Positions 45,742 to 54,318 of a stretch of DNA of 64,000 nucleotides are shown in pieces; the first letter of the stretch is position 1, and the number at the start of each line of letters is the position of its first letter. Under the pieces are notes generated by a model. The model saw only the letters and a program-made list of their open reading frames with translations, did no database searches and had not been told where the DNA came from. The stretch covers positions 1-64,000 of the forward strand of contig NZ_JAVAMO010000002.1 in the NCBI RefSeq assembly GCF_030758345.1, written 5' to 3'. A program made the position numbers and the translations under genes. Source of the DNA: Ruegeria discodermiae. GTDB taxonomy: Bacteria > Pseudomonadota > Alphaproteobacteria > Rhodobacterales > Rhodobacteraceae.

Positions 45742-47007
45742 ATGATGCACCCCGCCCCCAACCCGCCGCCACACAATCCTGCACAGACCCCGGCCGGTCC
45801 CATGGACGACACGCTGAACCATGTGCGCCAGAATGTCCGCAACGTGCTGACCCGCTCGGCTGCCTTCCGCGCCCTGCCGCCTGAGAAGCAGCGTGAGGTG
45901 GCGCGCGATACGGTCAAGGTGGCCCGCTTCATCACCGATGCCGGTGGCGAGACCGCTGGCCTGCCGATGTCGGTCTTTATCGACAACCCCGCAGGCACTG
46001 CACCTGCGCAAGCGCTTGCCGAGCCCCCGCGTCCCGGCGCGCCCAACCAGGGCCAGCGCGGCTTTACCGGTGCTGGTGTCGATTTCCAGAATGCCGCCAC
46101 CAAGAATGCCGGAACCGATCTGGCCAGCGTCATCGACGCTGTTGATTTTCCACAATTCTGCGCCTCGCTGATCGAAGGCGTCTTCAACGCGATCGTGCAG
46201 ACCTCGATCCAGCAGATGGAGGCTTATGCCACCATGGTCGCCAATGTCTCGAAGTCGGTCGACCAGTACATGCAGGACAATGTCTCGCAGGAACAGGCGA
46301 TGGACCAGATGGTCTCGGGCAATTCCGACCTGTTCGAACAGGATTGGAGCGGTGACGCCCCCAGCATCGCCCCACGCTCGGATGCCAATGAAGACCAGAT
46401 GGGCGGCTTTCTGCAAAGCCTCGGGCTGCCCTTTGATCTGGACCCCGGCGATGAAGAGGTGATGCAGCAACAGATCGTGCCCGCTGTGCGCAAAAACATG
46501 GCGATGGACCGCCAAAAGCTGCTGGCCACTATGGTGCTGATGGGCATCAACCGGATCGTGGTTACGGATGGCAAGATTCAGGCCAGCTGCATGTTCTCGA
46601 TTGATGCAAGGGACGTGCTGCGCCGCAATCAGGAGATCGATACGAGCTTTGAGCAGACCTACAACAAGCGCCACAACAAGAAGAAGCGCGATGGCTGGTG
46701 GATCTTCGCCAAGAACCGCGAATCCGAACGCACACGGCTGAACGTCAAGACCGATATCGACACCAACCAGACCGATGAAAGCGAAAGCAAATCGACGCTC
46801 AAGGCCAAGCTGACCGGCAATGTCGATCTGCGCTTCAAGTCCGACTATTTCCCGCTGGAAAACATGATGGAAATGCTGGGCACCAACGAAACGGTGATCA
46901 CCCAGATCGCGCAGCAGCCCACGCCGCAGCAACAGCAGGCAGGAGCGGCCCTGCCATTGCCGCCTGCCCCGCCGTTGCCCCCGCCCCCCGCCGGTCTCGG
47001 AGGCTGA
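45742..47007 (+). CDS. Unnamed family, paralogue 2 of 4
   Basis: 421 aa. It carries the three shared blocks: VDFPQFCASLIEGVFNAIVQ with SIQQMEAY (Phe about 136), LATMVLMGINRIVVTDGKI with Arg about 271, and KLTGNVDLRFKSDYFPLEN with Asp about 368. Between the last two it has an exceptionally basic insertion (YNKRHNKKKRDGWW) and acidic-polar sequence not seen in the others, so the family varies most here. The tail is Pro-rich (LPPAPPLPPPPAGLGG). It is less similar to the others than paralogues 3 and 4 are to each other. Three bases separate it from the following gene. Confidence 0.8.
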   Translation: MMHPAPNPPPHNPAQTPAGPMDDTLNHVRQNVRNVLTRSAAFRALPPEKQREVARDTVKVARFITDAGGETAGLPMSVFIDNPAGTAPAQALAEPPRPGAPNQGQRGFTGAGVDFQNAATKNAGTDLASVIDAVDFPQFCASLIEGVFNAIVQTSIQQMEAYATMVANVSKSVDQYMQDNVSQEQAMDQMVSGNSDLFEQDWSGDAPSIAPRSDANEDQMGGFLQSLGLPFDLDPGDEEVMQQQIVPAVRKNMAMDRQKLLATMVLMGINRIVVTDGKIQASCMFSIDARDVLRRNQEIDTSFEQTYNKRHNKKKRDGWWIFAKNRESERTRLNVKTDIDTNQTDESESKSTLKAKLTGNVDLRFKSDYFPLENMMEMLGTNETVITQIAQQPTPQQQQAGAALPLPPAPPLPPPPAGLGG

Positions 47008-47010
47008 GCC

Positions 47011-47949
47011 ATGCCCGACCCCGCTGCCACGCTCTCGCGCTCGCTGGACCATGTGGCCAGCCTGCTCGACCGCGCGCGTCCGGGGTTTCCGGCGACGGTC
47101 GCGATGGGGCTGGGCGGCGATCCGCTATTCATCGATCTGCCGGAATATCGCGGTGGTCTTGGCGGTCAGATCAGCGCCGAGGCGCTGCAGGTGGTGGCCG
47201 CGCTCTACTTCTCCGCTGAGATCGAGGGCACCTATTTGATGAGCGTGGGTGAGGAACTGGCCGCAAACCGCTTTACCCTGAACCTGACCGACCGCGAGGC
47301 GGCTGAGCGGCTGGAGCATCTGGCTGATGTAATGCAGCAGGGCTGGGTGGGGCGTGATCTGCGCAACCAGATCTTTGCGCGGGTGTTCGGTGTGGGTTAT
47401 GCCGACCCCAATCTGGGTGACACCGCCGTCAATCGCGAGTTCGAGCCGCAATTGGCACGGTTCTGCATCGCCCTCTTGCGGGCGGCGCAATCGCTGGGTG
47501 GGTATAGCCCCTCGACCGGGACGGCAATGCGCGCAGGTGTGGCGGCGCAGTCGCTGCTGGGCGCGCTCTCTGGTCGGATGCAGGGCAACACGCTGATCGT
47601 GGCCGAACGGTTGTCGCAGCAGTTGCGGGTGGCGCTGGATGCGCTCAACCACTCGGGTCTGGCGACGCTGTTCCGGGGCGCCAATGCCTGGGATGTGGTG
47701 CGCAATGTGCTGGGGCCGGACACGCCCGATCTGGCCGGTCATATCAACCGCGCCCAGACCGGCCTGCGTCTGATCGGCTGGATGGCCGATCACCTGCCCG
47801 CCCTGCGCAGCGCCGACAGCCGCGCAATTGCCGCAGCCATTTCCAGCGAACCACAGGCCGCTGGCTGGGCCGAGCTCTGGCTCACGGCTGCCGGAATCGA
47901 TCCGGCACCGCAGCCGACCCATCAGAGCGCGCCGGGGTGGTTGCAATGA
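47011..47949 (+). CDS. Unknown protein homologous to the C-terminal half of the 714-aa protein
   Basis: 312 aa, largely helical. Shared anchors with the protein at 42460: IFARVFG at 121, AERLSQQLRVAL at 198, NAWDVVRNV with Trp 227. Spacing between the second and third anchors is identical in both (29 residues). It lacks the N-terminal and central parts of the larger protein, so it looks like a stand-alone copy of that domain. The gene overlaps the third paralogue by 4 bases (ATGA). No signal peptide, membrane helix or catalytic motif. Confidence 0.75.
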   Translation: MPDPAATLSRSLDHVASLLDRARPGFPATVAMGLGGDPLFIDLPEYRGGLGGQISAEALQVVAALYFSAEIEGTYLMSVGEELAANRFTLNLTDREAAERLEHLADVMQQGWVGRDLRNQIFARVFGVGYADPNLGDTAVNREFEPQLARFCIALLRAAQSLGGYSPSTGTAMRAGVAAQSLLGALSGRMQGNTLIVAERLSQQLRVALDALNHSGLATLFRGANAWDVVRNVLGPDTPDLAGHINRAQTGLRLIGWMADHLPALRSADSRAIAAAISSEPQAAGWAELWLTAAGIDPAPQPTHQSAPGWLQ

Positions 47950-49337
47950 CTCGCTTCAACAGCCTGCCCGCCCCCTATAATCGCGCGCCCTCGCCCGAGG
48001 GTATCCGGCCCGGCGCTGAAACCGTGTCGCTGGTGCAGACCCAGATCGATGCGCTCTTGAACCGCACGCCCAGCTTTTATGCGCTCAGCGCCAAGGACCG
48101 CGACCGGATGCGCGGGCAGTTGACCAATATCAGCGCCTATGCCGCCGAATTGGCGCGCGATGCCTGGGCGCAGACCCAGAAGCTCGGCCAGACGCCGCTG
48201 GTGCGGCATGAACGCACCTACCGACCGGTTGCGCAGGACCAGCCAGCCCCGCAGGCACAACCTGTTGCCCGCACGCAGGCCGCTCGCGCCAACCTGCAGA
48301 CATCGGCCACCGGCCGTGTCGCCGATATCACCCAGTCCACCTTACGGGCCATCGCCTTTCCGACCTTCGTTGCGGACCTGATCAACGGCACGTTCGACGC
48401 CATCATCGGGACTACGATCAAGCAGATGCAGGCCTTTATGGAACTGGTCGAGAACGTCTCGAAATCCGTGGCCGAGTTCACCCGCGACAACATCACCGAC
48501 AATCAGGCGCGGGATTTTCTGGTGCAGTCCTACCCGGACCTGATGCAGATCGACACTTCTGAGGAAACCCCCCGCGTCAGCCTGACCGAGGCGGGCGAAG
48601 AGGCCGATGGCAGCGCGCTGGAGGGGATGCAGGGCCGTCTGGGCCTGCCCGACCCGGTTGCCTCGCTGGATGAAGAGACGATCGAGGAACAACTGGTCCC
48701 TGCCGCCCGCCGTCGTCTGGCGGAATCGCGGTTGCAGATGCTCAGCTCGATGGTGATGCTGGGTCTGCAGCGCATCGTCATCCGCCATGGGCGCTTGCGG
48801 GCCACCATGGGCTTCCATATCGACGCCAGCGACCGCGCCCATGCGGAAGAAGCCTCGACCTTCGATTTCAGCCATCAGAACTCGGTTCAGGGCATGTTCT
48901 ATGTGGCGTTTTCGGCGCGCACCTCGGTGGCTTATGTCAGTTCGCAGCAATCCGACAGCGACAGCGCCATCAACGTGCAGGCCGATCTGACCGGCGAGGT
49001 TGATTTGACGTTTGAGACCGATTACCTGCCGCTGAACCGTCTGGCCCGCGCCGAAAGCATCGAGCGCATTCGCGGCAACACCCCCAACCCCGAGGCCAAC
49101 CACCCGATCAACGCCGCCGCAGGCATGACCCAGCGCAGCGCCAGTGGGCCGTCTGCGGCGCAAGTGGTCTCGGACCGGATGCAGGCCCATGCACAGGAAC
49201 CCGCCCCGACCATCGCTGATGGCCTGATCGATGCCGCAGGCCAGGCCGGGCGGGCCGCAACCGGTGCGGTGGGCAGCGCCGTCGGCGGCGCGGTCGAGGG
49301 CGCAGGCGCCACTGTCACGGATGGAGGCGGCGGATGA
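47946..49337 (+). CDS. Unnamed family, paralogue 3 of 4
   Basis: 463 aa from ATG 47946. An N-terminal helical region (FYALSAKDRDRMRGQLTNIS) is also seen in paralogue 4 as FYQLPADAQSKMRGDLERIT, so the similarity extends into the N-terminus for this pair. Shared blocks are AIAFPTFVADLINGTFDAII (Phe about 138), LSSMVMLGLQRIVIRHGRL (Arg about 276) and ADLTGEVDLTFETDYLPLNR (Asp about 359). The C-terminus has an about 100-residue Ala/Gly-rich tail (GAVGSAVGGAVEGAGATV). No cysteine is present. It overlaps both neighbours by 4 bases. Confidence 0.8.
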   Translation: MTRFNSLPAPYNRAPSPEGIRPGAETVSLVQTQIDALLNRTPSFYALSAKDRDRMRGQLTNISAYAAELARDAWAQTQKLGQTPLVRHERTYRPVAQDQPAPQAQPVARTQAARANLQTSATGRVADITQSTLRAIAFPTFVADLINGTFDAIIGTTIKQMQAFMELVENVSKSVAEFTRDNITDNQARDFLVQSYPDLMQIDTSEETPRVSLTEAGEEADGSALEGMQGRLGLPDPVASLDEETIEEQLVPAARRRLAESRLQMLSSMVMLGLQRIVIRHGRLRATMGFHIDASDRAHAEEASTFDFSHQNSVQGMFYVAFSARTSVAYVSSQQSDSDSAINVQADLTGEVDLTFETDYLPLNRLARAESIERIRGNTPNPEANHPINAAAGMTQRSASGPSAAQVVSDRMQAHAQEPAPTIADGLIDAAGQAGRAATGAVGSAVGGAVEGAGATVTDGGGG

Positions 49338-50542
49338 ACGACATGATGACCCAATTTCAGGACACCAACCCGCTGCCCGGTCCGTTTGGCGAAAACACTG
49401 GGCCGGAGATGACGACCTCTCCGGCGGTGCAGGCGCTGGCCGCGGGTCAGGTCAAGGCGCTGCTAGAATCCGCGCCCGCCTTCTACCAACTGCCCGCCGA
49501 CGCACAGTCGAAGATGCGCGGAGATCTGGAACGGATCACCACCTATACAGCCACCCTGATCGAGGATGATTGGACCCAGTCCAAGAAGCTCGACCAGACC
49601 CCGGTTGTGCGCGAACAGCGCGTGGTCGACGGCACGATGACGGCCCCGGCCCGCGCGCAGGCCGAAGGGTTCCAGCCCAATCAGGAGGGCGGCTTCACCC
49701 CGGTCGCAGCTTCGAACGTTGCCCGCATCACCGAGGATACCTTGAATGCCATTGCCTTCCCGACCTTTGTCGCGGATCTGATCAAAGGCACCTTTCAAGC
49801 CATCGTCGACAGTTCGATCCAGCAGATGGAGGCCTACGCCGAATTGCTGTCGAACGTGGCCAAGACCGTGCAGCAATTCGAGGCCGACAACATCACCGAC
49901 AACAACGCCCGCGACTGGCTGGCTGGCGCCTATCCGCAGGTGATCCGGCTGGATACGTCCTCGGGTCAGCCACGCTTGGTCCCGCAGGAGGGCGCGGATG
50001 ACGCGCAGCAGCCAAATTTCCAGGGTGATCTGAACCTTGGCGAACAGGTCACCAGCGTCGACGAGGAGAGCATTGAAACGCTTCTCGTGCCCGCCGCGCG
50101 CCGCAAGATTGCGCAATCGCGCCAGCAGACGCTGGCCACCATGGTGCTGATGGGCATGAACCGCATTGTTGTCACCCGGGGCCGGATCAAAGCCGCCATG
50201 GGCTTTCGTATCGATACCACGGATACATCGCGCGCGGAATCGGCGCAGAAATTCGATTCCAAGACCGAAGCATCCGCCCGCTACGGCTGGTTCCTGTCGC
50301 CAGTCAAAGCCTCGATGAAAACCACCGTCAGCTATGTTTCAAGTTCCAAGAAATCATCGGAATCCGAGATCGATGTCTCGGCCGATCTGACTGGCGAAGT
50401 CGATTTGCGGTTCAAATCCGATTACTTCCCGCTGGAACGGTTCGCCGACACCGCCGTGATCGCGCAGATTCAGCAGAACACCCCGAACCCGGGCGCAAAC
50501 AAGCCCATCACCGGCGCACCCGGAGGGCAGCAACAGCAATGA
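49334..50542 (+). CDS. Unnamed family, paralogue 4 of 4
   Basis: 402 aa. Shared blocks are AIAFPTFVADLIKGTFQAIV with SIQQMEAY (Phe about 142), LATMVLMGMNRIVVTRGRI (Arg about 277) and ADLTGEVDLRFKSDYFPLER (Asp about 363). It is closest to paralogue 3, with which it is contiguous, consistent with a recent tandem duplication. The C-terminus is short (PGGQQQQ). The region just before the last block (VSYVSSSKKSSESEID) is Ser-rich as in paralogue 3. It overlaps paralogue 3 by 4 bases and is 51 bases from the double-protease gene. Confidence 0.8.
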   Translation: MNDMMTQFQDTNPLPGPFGENTGPEMTTSPAVQALAAGQVKALLESAPAFYQLPADAQSKMRGDLERITTYTATLIEDDWTQSKKLDQTPVVREQRVVDGTMTAPARAQAEGFQPNQEGGFTPVAASNVARITEDTLNAIAFPTFVADLIKGTFQAIVDSSIQQMEAYAELLSNVAKTVQQFEADNITDNNARDWLAGAYPQVIRLDTSSGQPRLVPQEGADDAQQPNFQGDLNLGEQVTSVDEESIETLLVPAARRKIAQSRQQTLATMVLMGMNRIVVTRGRIKAAMGFRIDTTDTSRAESAQKFDSKTEASARYGWFLSPVKASMKTTVSYVSSSKKSSESEIDVSADLTGEVDLRFKSDYFPLERFADTAVIAQIQQNTPNPGANKPITGAPGGQQQQ

Positions 50543-50593
50543 CCCTCTGCGCCGGACATAACTCATCATTTTCGATCCCAGAAAGGACATGCC

Positions 50594-53485
50594 ATGGCCA
50601 TGCCGCTTGACTACGCCCGTGCCCGCCCCTTTGCCGCCGTCAATCCCATCATTGATGCCACCAATCCTTGGGACGCGATCCGGCAGATCGCCAGCTTTGC
50701 CGCGCGGCACCAGAATTTCCGCGTAGGGGTGCAGAACACCAGCTATTTCCCGTTCACGGCCATCTGCAAACTGGTGATGACCCGGCCCTCGGGCACCTAT
50801 GGTGGTACGGGGTTTTACATCGCGCCAGACCTGATTCTGACAGCCGGGCATAACCTCTTTGGCAATGCCCCTGGCACCTCGACGCTGGAGGAGGCCACGT
50901 CGGTGTCCATCCGCCCCGGCCAGCAAAGCAACTCCAATATCCCGCACCGGTTCAGCGTGCGGACGCAGGACTGGACGATCCACCCTACCTGGCGCAGTTC
51001 CGGTGCCAGCGACCGGACCCATGACATGGCGGTGATCCGGGTTACCCAGGGCCCGCCCAATGGCGAGCATTTCCATCTGATCAACTATTCCCCCTCGCCA
51101 GAGGCCCCGATCGCGGTCTGCGGCTATGGCGGGCAGGATGTGGCCAGCGACCGCCAGCATCTGGATATCGACCGGGTGCGCCGCCTGACCGGCGGGGGCG
51201 AGATCGTCGAGTACAACCTGCAGACCCGCAAGGGCAATTCCGGCTCACCTGTCTTTGCCCATTTCAACAATGACAGCTCTGGCGGCGATCTGCCCGAAGC
51301 GATCCCGGTGATGGGCGTGCATGTGGCGCGAGGCCTGAGCGGGGACAGTCACCACAATCGCGGTGTGTTGCTGACACCGGACAAGATCGACTGGGCGCGC
51401 GGTGGCGGCATCATGTCGGTGGCCCAAAGCCTGTCGCGACCCGGTGTTGTCGGGGGGTTGCCGCTGATGACCCGCTCACGCGCCTCGGTGGGTGGCCTCC
51501 CTTTGATGCCGGCCCAGCCGATGCCCGTCGCAATGCCTGCGCCGGAACCCGCGCCAATGATGCCCAAAGATCCCGCGGGTGGTGCCGGGCCAACCCGGAG
51601 CGAGGCCCCGGTCACGGCGCAGGGTTACTATGCTCAACCCTTTGCGCGCAGCTTCATCGTTGCCAATACCAGCCGGGGCATGAGCGTGTCGCGCCGCACC
51701 TTCGGGCATGACACCCATGACATTTCGGGCACTACGGTGCTGGAGGTTTCGGTACCCAACATGCCCGATGGCGGTTCGGTCCGCTGGAACATCCCTGACG
51801 CAGATGACCGCACCCGCGTGCTGTTCGAGGCCGGGTCTGGCACCGCGCAAAGCGCCAGCGGTACCCGTGTCACGCTGCGCTCGCTGGCACCCGGCGTGGC
51901 GCATGTGGATTGCATGGTCAAGGATTCCTCGGGCACCACCATCGAATCCAACAAATATCTCGTCAGTTCACCGCATTTCGTGAAGATCGTCTTCGACGCC
52001 AATGTCGATACCTTCCTCGACGGTCTCGGATTACGCAGCCGTCGCGCCGCGCTGATCGACGAGATGCGCGAAGTGATGCAGCTGCTCTATGAGGACACCA
52101 ACATACGCCTGATCTTTCCTGGCGAAAACCTGCCCGCCCATCTGGTGGTGGGCGCAAATGCCGGTTTCCCCGGCGGAGAGGCAGTCGCGGCTTCGGTCTC
52201 GATCGCCAATGTCGATGCGCAGGTGGGCGCGAACGACCCGGAAGAGAGCCACGATACCGGCACGCCGACCGCCTTCGGCACCAGCACGCTGGGCCGCAAT
52301 CACCAGCCGGGCGATCTGCCTGCGCCGCTGAACCTGCATAATGTGGCCTCGGTCCTGCTGGGTCATATGCGGGTGATCGACGAGGTCGAAACGGTCGAGG
52401 ATACGCTTGCCGGTGGCAGCCAAAGCTCTGCCAATCTGGATCTGGCGGCGCAGATGTATGGCCGTCTGATGGGCGAAACCACCTCACATGAGGTCGGGCA
52501 TTTCCCGCATGGCAGCTTCATTGTTCATGGCGGTTCGCTGATGCAGAGCGGAAGCGACCGGAGCTTTGCCGAACGCACCGGCATGGCACCGGGCTCGGGC
52601 GGGGCGATCCTGACTGATAATGGCCGCAACACTATCAACCGTCTCAGCGACGCCAATCGCCGCGCCATCGAGAATGTGCTGCCGATCGACCCGCCGCTTG
52701 ATATCGCCGGGGAGCGCGCGCGCGGACGCGTTGGCAGCTTCAGCATGGGCCGCGCCTTCTCGGACAACACCGTGCATCTGCCCGGCGCGACGGTTTTGGA
52801 GGGATGGCAGGCAGAGGTGCTGATCTTTGCCATCGAAAACGCCATCCGCGCAACGGCGGGCGCGATCAACCCGGCCACCTATCTGGCGGCGGCCTTCATC
52901 GATTTCGATATGATCCTGACGATCTGCGACCGGCTTGATGTCACCATCGGCTTTGGTGGCGGGGTTGGCGCGGGTCTTGGGGATGGCGCCACCGCCGGGG
53001 CGGGCATCGTGTTTGCGCCGGGCCGTCGCATCGGGTTCTACGGCGCTCTGTCCGAGGTCACCGGCTGGGTCGCCTCTGCCGGGGTGAACGGCCAGTTCAC
53101 CGTGGTCCGCGGCGGGCCGGAAAACTTCGGCGGCACCAGTTATACCCATGGGGTCACCGTGGAAACCATCGGATGGTTCGATGACGGGCTGGTGGGGATG
53201 CCGGTTGGCGCGCATGTGATCACCAACACGCAGGATCAGCCCATCGGTGTGACCTTCGAAATAGGCCTCAGCGCCGGGGTGCCGACGCTGTCCCTGATCG
53301 AGGCGACTGCCCAGACGGTGCACACCCGCACCACAATCGCCACGCAGCAGGGTTTGGTCCGGCCTTATTCCATGGGCACCACTGATCCCAACGGGGACAT
53401 GAAGGCGGCGGCAATTGCCGAAGCGATCCGCAAAGGGGCCACGCCCGAAGCGGCGGCGCGCTTTGTCGATCAGCTTTTTACCTAG
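50594..53485 (+). CDS. Double peptidase: V8/trypsin-like serine protease plus Ig-like and HExxH metallopeptidase domains
   Basis: 963 aa, no signal peptide. Residues 1-300 are a chymotrypsin-fold protease of the V8/glutamyl-endopeptidase type: His 86 in ILTAGHNLFG, Asp 144 in RTHDMAVIRV, Ser 216 in RKGNSGSPVF. A Pro/Met-rich linker (about 300-350) follows. About 365-455 is an Ig-like domain (VLEVSVPNMPDGGSVRWNIP; AHVDCMVKDSSGTTIESNKY). About 460-700 contains GETTSHEVGHFPHGSF with HEVGH at 632-636, a zinc metallopeptidase signature. The last 200 residues are Gly-rich with beta strands (FGGGVGAGLGDGATAGAGIV). An in-frame second Met two codons on is an alternative start. It lies near the end of the cluster. 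Two unrelated protease active sites in one chain suggest a processing cascade. Confidence 0.85.
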   Translation: MAMPLDYARARPFAAVNPIIDATNPWDAIRQIASFAARHQNFRVGVQNTSYFPFTAICKLVMTRPSGTYGGTGFYIAPDLILTAGHNLFGNAPGTSTLEEATSVSIRPGQQSNSNIPHRFSVRTQDWTIHPTWRSSGASDRTHDMAVIRVTQGPPNGEHFHLINYSPSPEAPIAVCGYGGQDVASDRQHLDIDRVRRLTGGGEIVEYNLQTRKGNSGSPVFAHFNNDSSGGDLPEAIPVMGVHVARGLSGDSHHNRGVLLTPDKIDWARGGGIMSVAQSLSRPGVVGGLPLMTRSRASVGGLPLMPAQPMPVAMPAPEPAPMMPKDPAGGAGPTRSEAPVTAQGYYAQPFARSFIVANTSRGMSVSRRTFGHDTHDISGTTVLEVSVPNMPDGGSVRWNIPDADDRTRVLFEAGSGTAQSASGTRVTLRSLAPGVAHVDCMVKDSSGTTIESNKYLVSSPHFVKIVFDANVDTFLDGLGLRSRRAALIDEMREVMQLLYEDTNIRLIFPGENLPAHLVVGANAGFPGGEAVAASVSIANVDAQVGANDPEESHDTGTPTAFGTSTLGRNHQPGDLPAPLNLHNVASVLLGHMRVIDEVETVEDTLAGGSQSSANLDLAAQMYGRLMGETTSHEVGHFPHGSFIVHGGSLMQSGSDRSFAERTGMAPGSGGAILTDNGRNTINRLSDANRRAIENVLPIDPPLDIAGERARGRVGSFSMGRAFSDNTVHLPGATVLEGWQAEVLIFAIENAIRATAGAINPATYLAAAFIDFDMILTICDRLDVTIGFGGGVGAGLGDGATAGAGIVFAPGRRIGFYGALSEVTGWVASAGVNGQFTVVRGGPENFGGTSYTHGVTVETIGWFDDGLVGMPVGAHVITNTQDQPIGVTFEIGLSAGVPTLSLIEATAQTVHTRTTIATQQGLVRPYSMGTTDPNGDMKAAAIAEAIRKGATPEAAARFVDQLFT

Positions 53486-53571
53486 CGGCTTCGCCCGCGC
53501 CCGTATCCGGTCAGGGCCGCGCCCTGACCGTTGCGGTTGACGGTGCCGAGGCCGGTCCCGCTGGCAATATA

Positions 53572-54261
53572 GTGGTGCTGGATGAGACCCGCAGTTTTGC
53601 CGCTGACGAGGGGCTTTTTCAGTTGCCGCGCCTTGAAAGCGGTGAAGAGGTGTTCGAGGTCGATATCCCCGAGGGCCTGCAGTTGAGTCTGATCGATCTG
53701 GCAACGCCCGAGGCCTCGCTCGCCGCAGGGGCCGAACTGGAGGCGCGACCGGAGCGCGGAACAACCGGGCGGCTGCGGCTGGTGGTGCGCTGGGCGCATC
53801 CTGTGCCTGCGGGAAATGTCAGCTTCCGGCTGCGGGTCCATGCGTCAGCCGATGGCACCCCGCCGCCGGTGACCACGCCGCTGACCGAGCCCAACTCCCA
53901 CACCCGAATGCGAACGCTGATCGAGCAGGACGCGCCGGTTGATCTGGCCATTGATGGCCCGATCACAGAGGCCTTTCGGACGCAGATCATCGAGCGCGGG
54001 GGCCAGTTCATCGGGGCCGAATCCCAAAGCCATCTGGCCCGCCCGCTTGAAGGCCTTACGGCGGGTTCAATCGTTCTTATCGTGCTCGGAGTGCTTGCTG
54101 CTATCTGTATCGTGCTGGGTTTCGCCACCTTCGGCGCGGTGCTGATCGTCGCCATGCAGAAGGGGTATAACATCGAAAACGCTGGCTATAAGGTGGCCGT
54201 AGGTGAAGGTGCCGGCAGACAGGAACATGAGATGGTGTTCAACATCCGAAAACCGGAGTGA
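53572..54261 (+). CDS. Single-pass membrane protein at the end of the cluster
   Basis: At least 229 aa. Two beta-rich, lipid-free segments (EEVFEVDIPEGLQLSLIDLA; LRLVVRWAHPVPAGNVSFRL) precede one strongly hydrophobic helix (GSIVLIVLGVLAAICIVLGF plus ATFGAVLIV), and about 30 residues follow it. Only GTG codons (53572, 53575) are available as starts, with no ribosome site. Coding-like sequence in the same frame (ALTVAVDGAEAGPAGNIVVL) extends back across the stop of the protease to about 53386 with no ATG. Hence the true start is uncertain, and a -1 frameshift at the CTTTTTA before the protease stop could fuse the two. It is the only membrane-spanning product of the cluster and may anchor it. 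Confidence 0.65.
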   Translation: MVLDETRSFAADEGLFQLPRLESGEEVFEVDIPEGLQLSLIDLATPEASLAAGAELEARPERGTTGRLRLVVRWAHPVPAGNVSFRLRVHASADGTPPPVTTPLTEPNSHTRMRTLIEQDAPVDLAIDGPITEAFRTQIIERGGQFIGAESQSHLARPLEGLTAGSIVLIVLGVLAAICIVLGFATFGAVLIVAMQKGYNIENAGYKVAVGEGAGRQEHEMVFNIRKPE

Positions 54262-54283
54262 TATCCCTCGGAAGACGGGAAAC

Positions 54284-54318
54284 GGCCTGCGCGACGCAGT
54301 ATGCGGGCCTTTCTATTT
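54284..54318 (+). terminator. Hairpin plus T-rich tract after the cluster
   Basis: GGCCTGC (54284-54290) pairs with GCGGGCC (54303-54309) with one G-T pair, loop of 12 bases, followed directly by TTTCTATTT. It lies 23 bases after the last stop and would end the long operon. Confidence 0.65.

Noticed and set aside
45157-47052. Minus-strand open frame of about 631 codons
   Set aside because: It covers two well-supported plus-strand genes including a member of the four-paralogue family; its composition is typical of a shadow frame.
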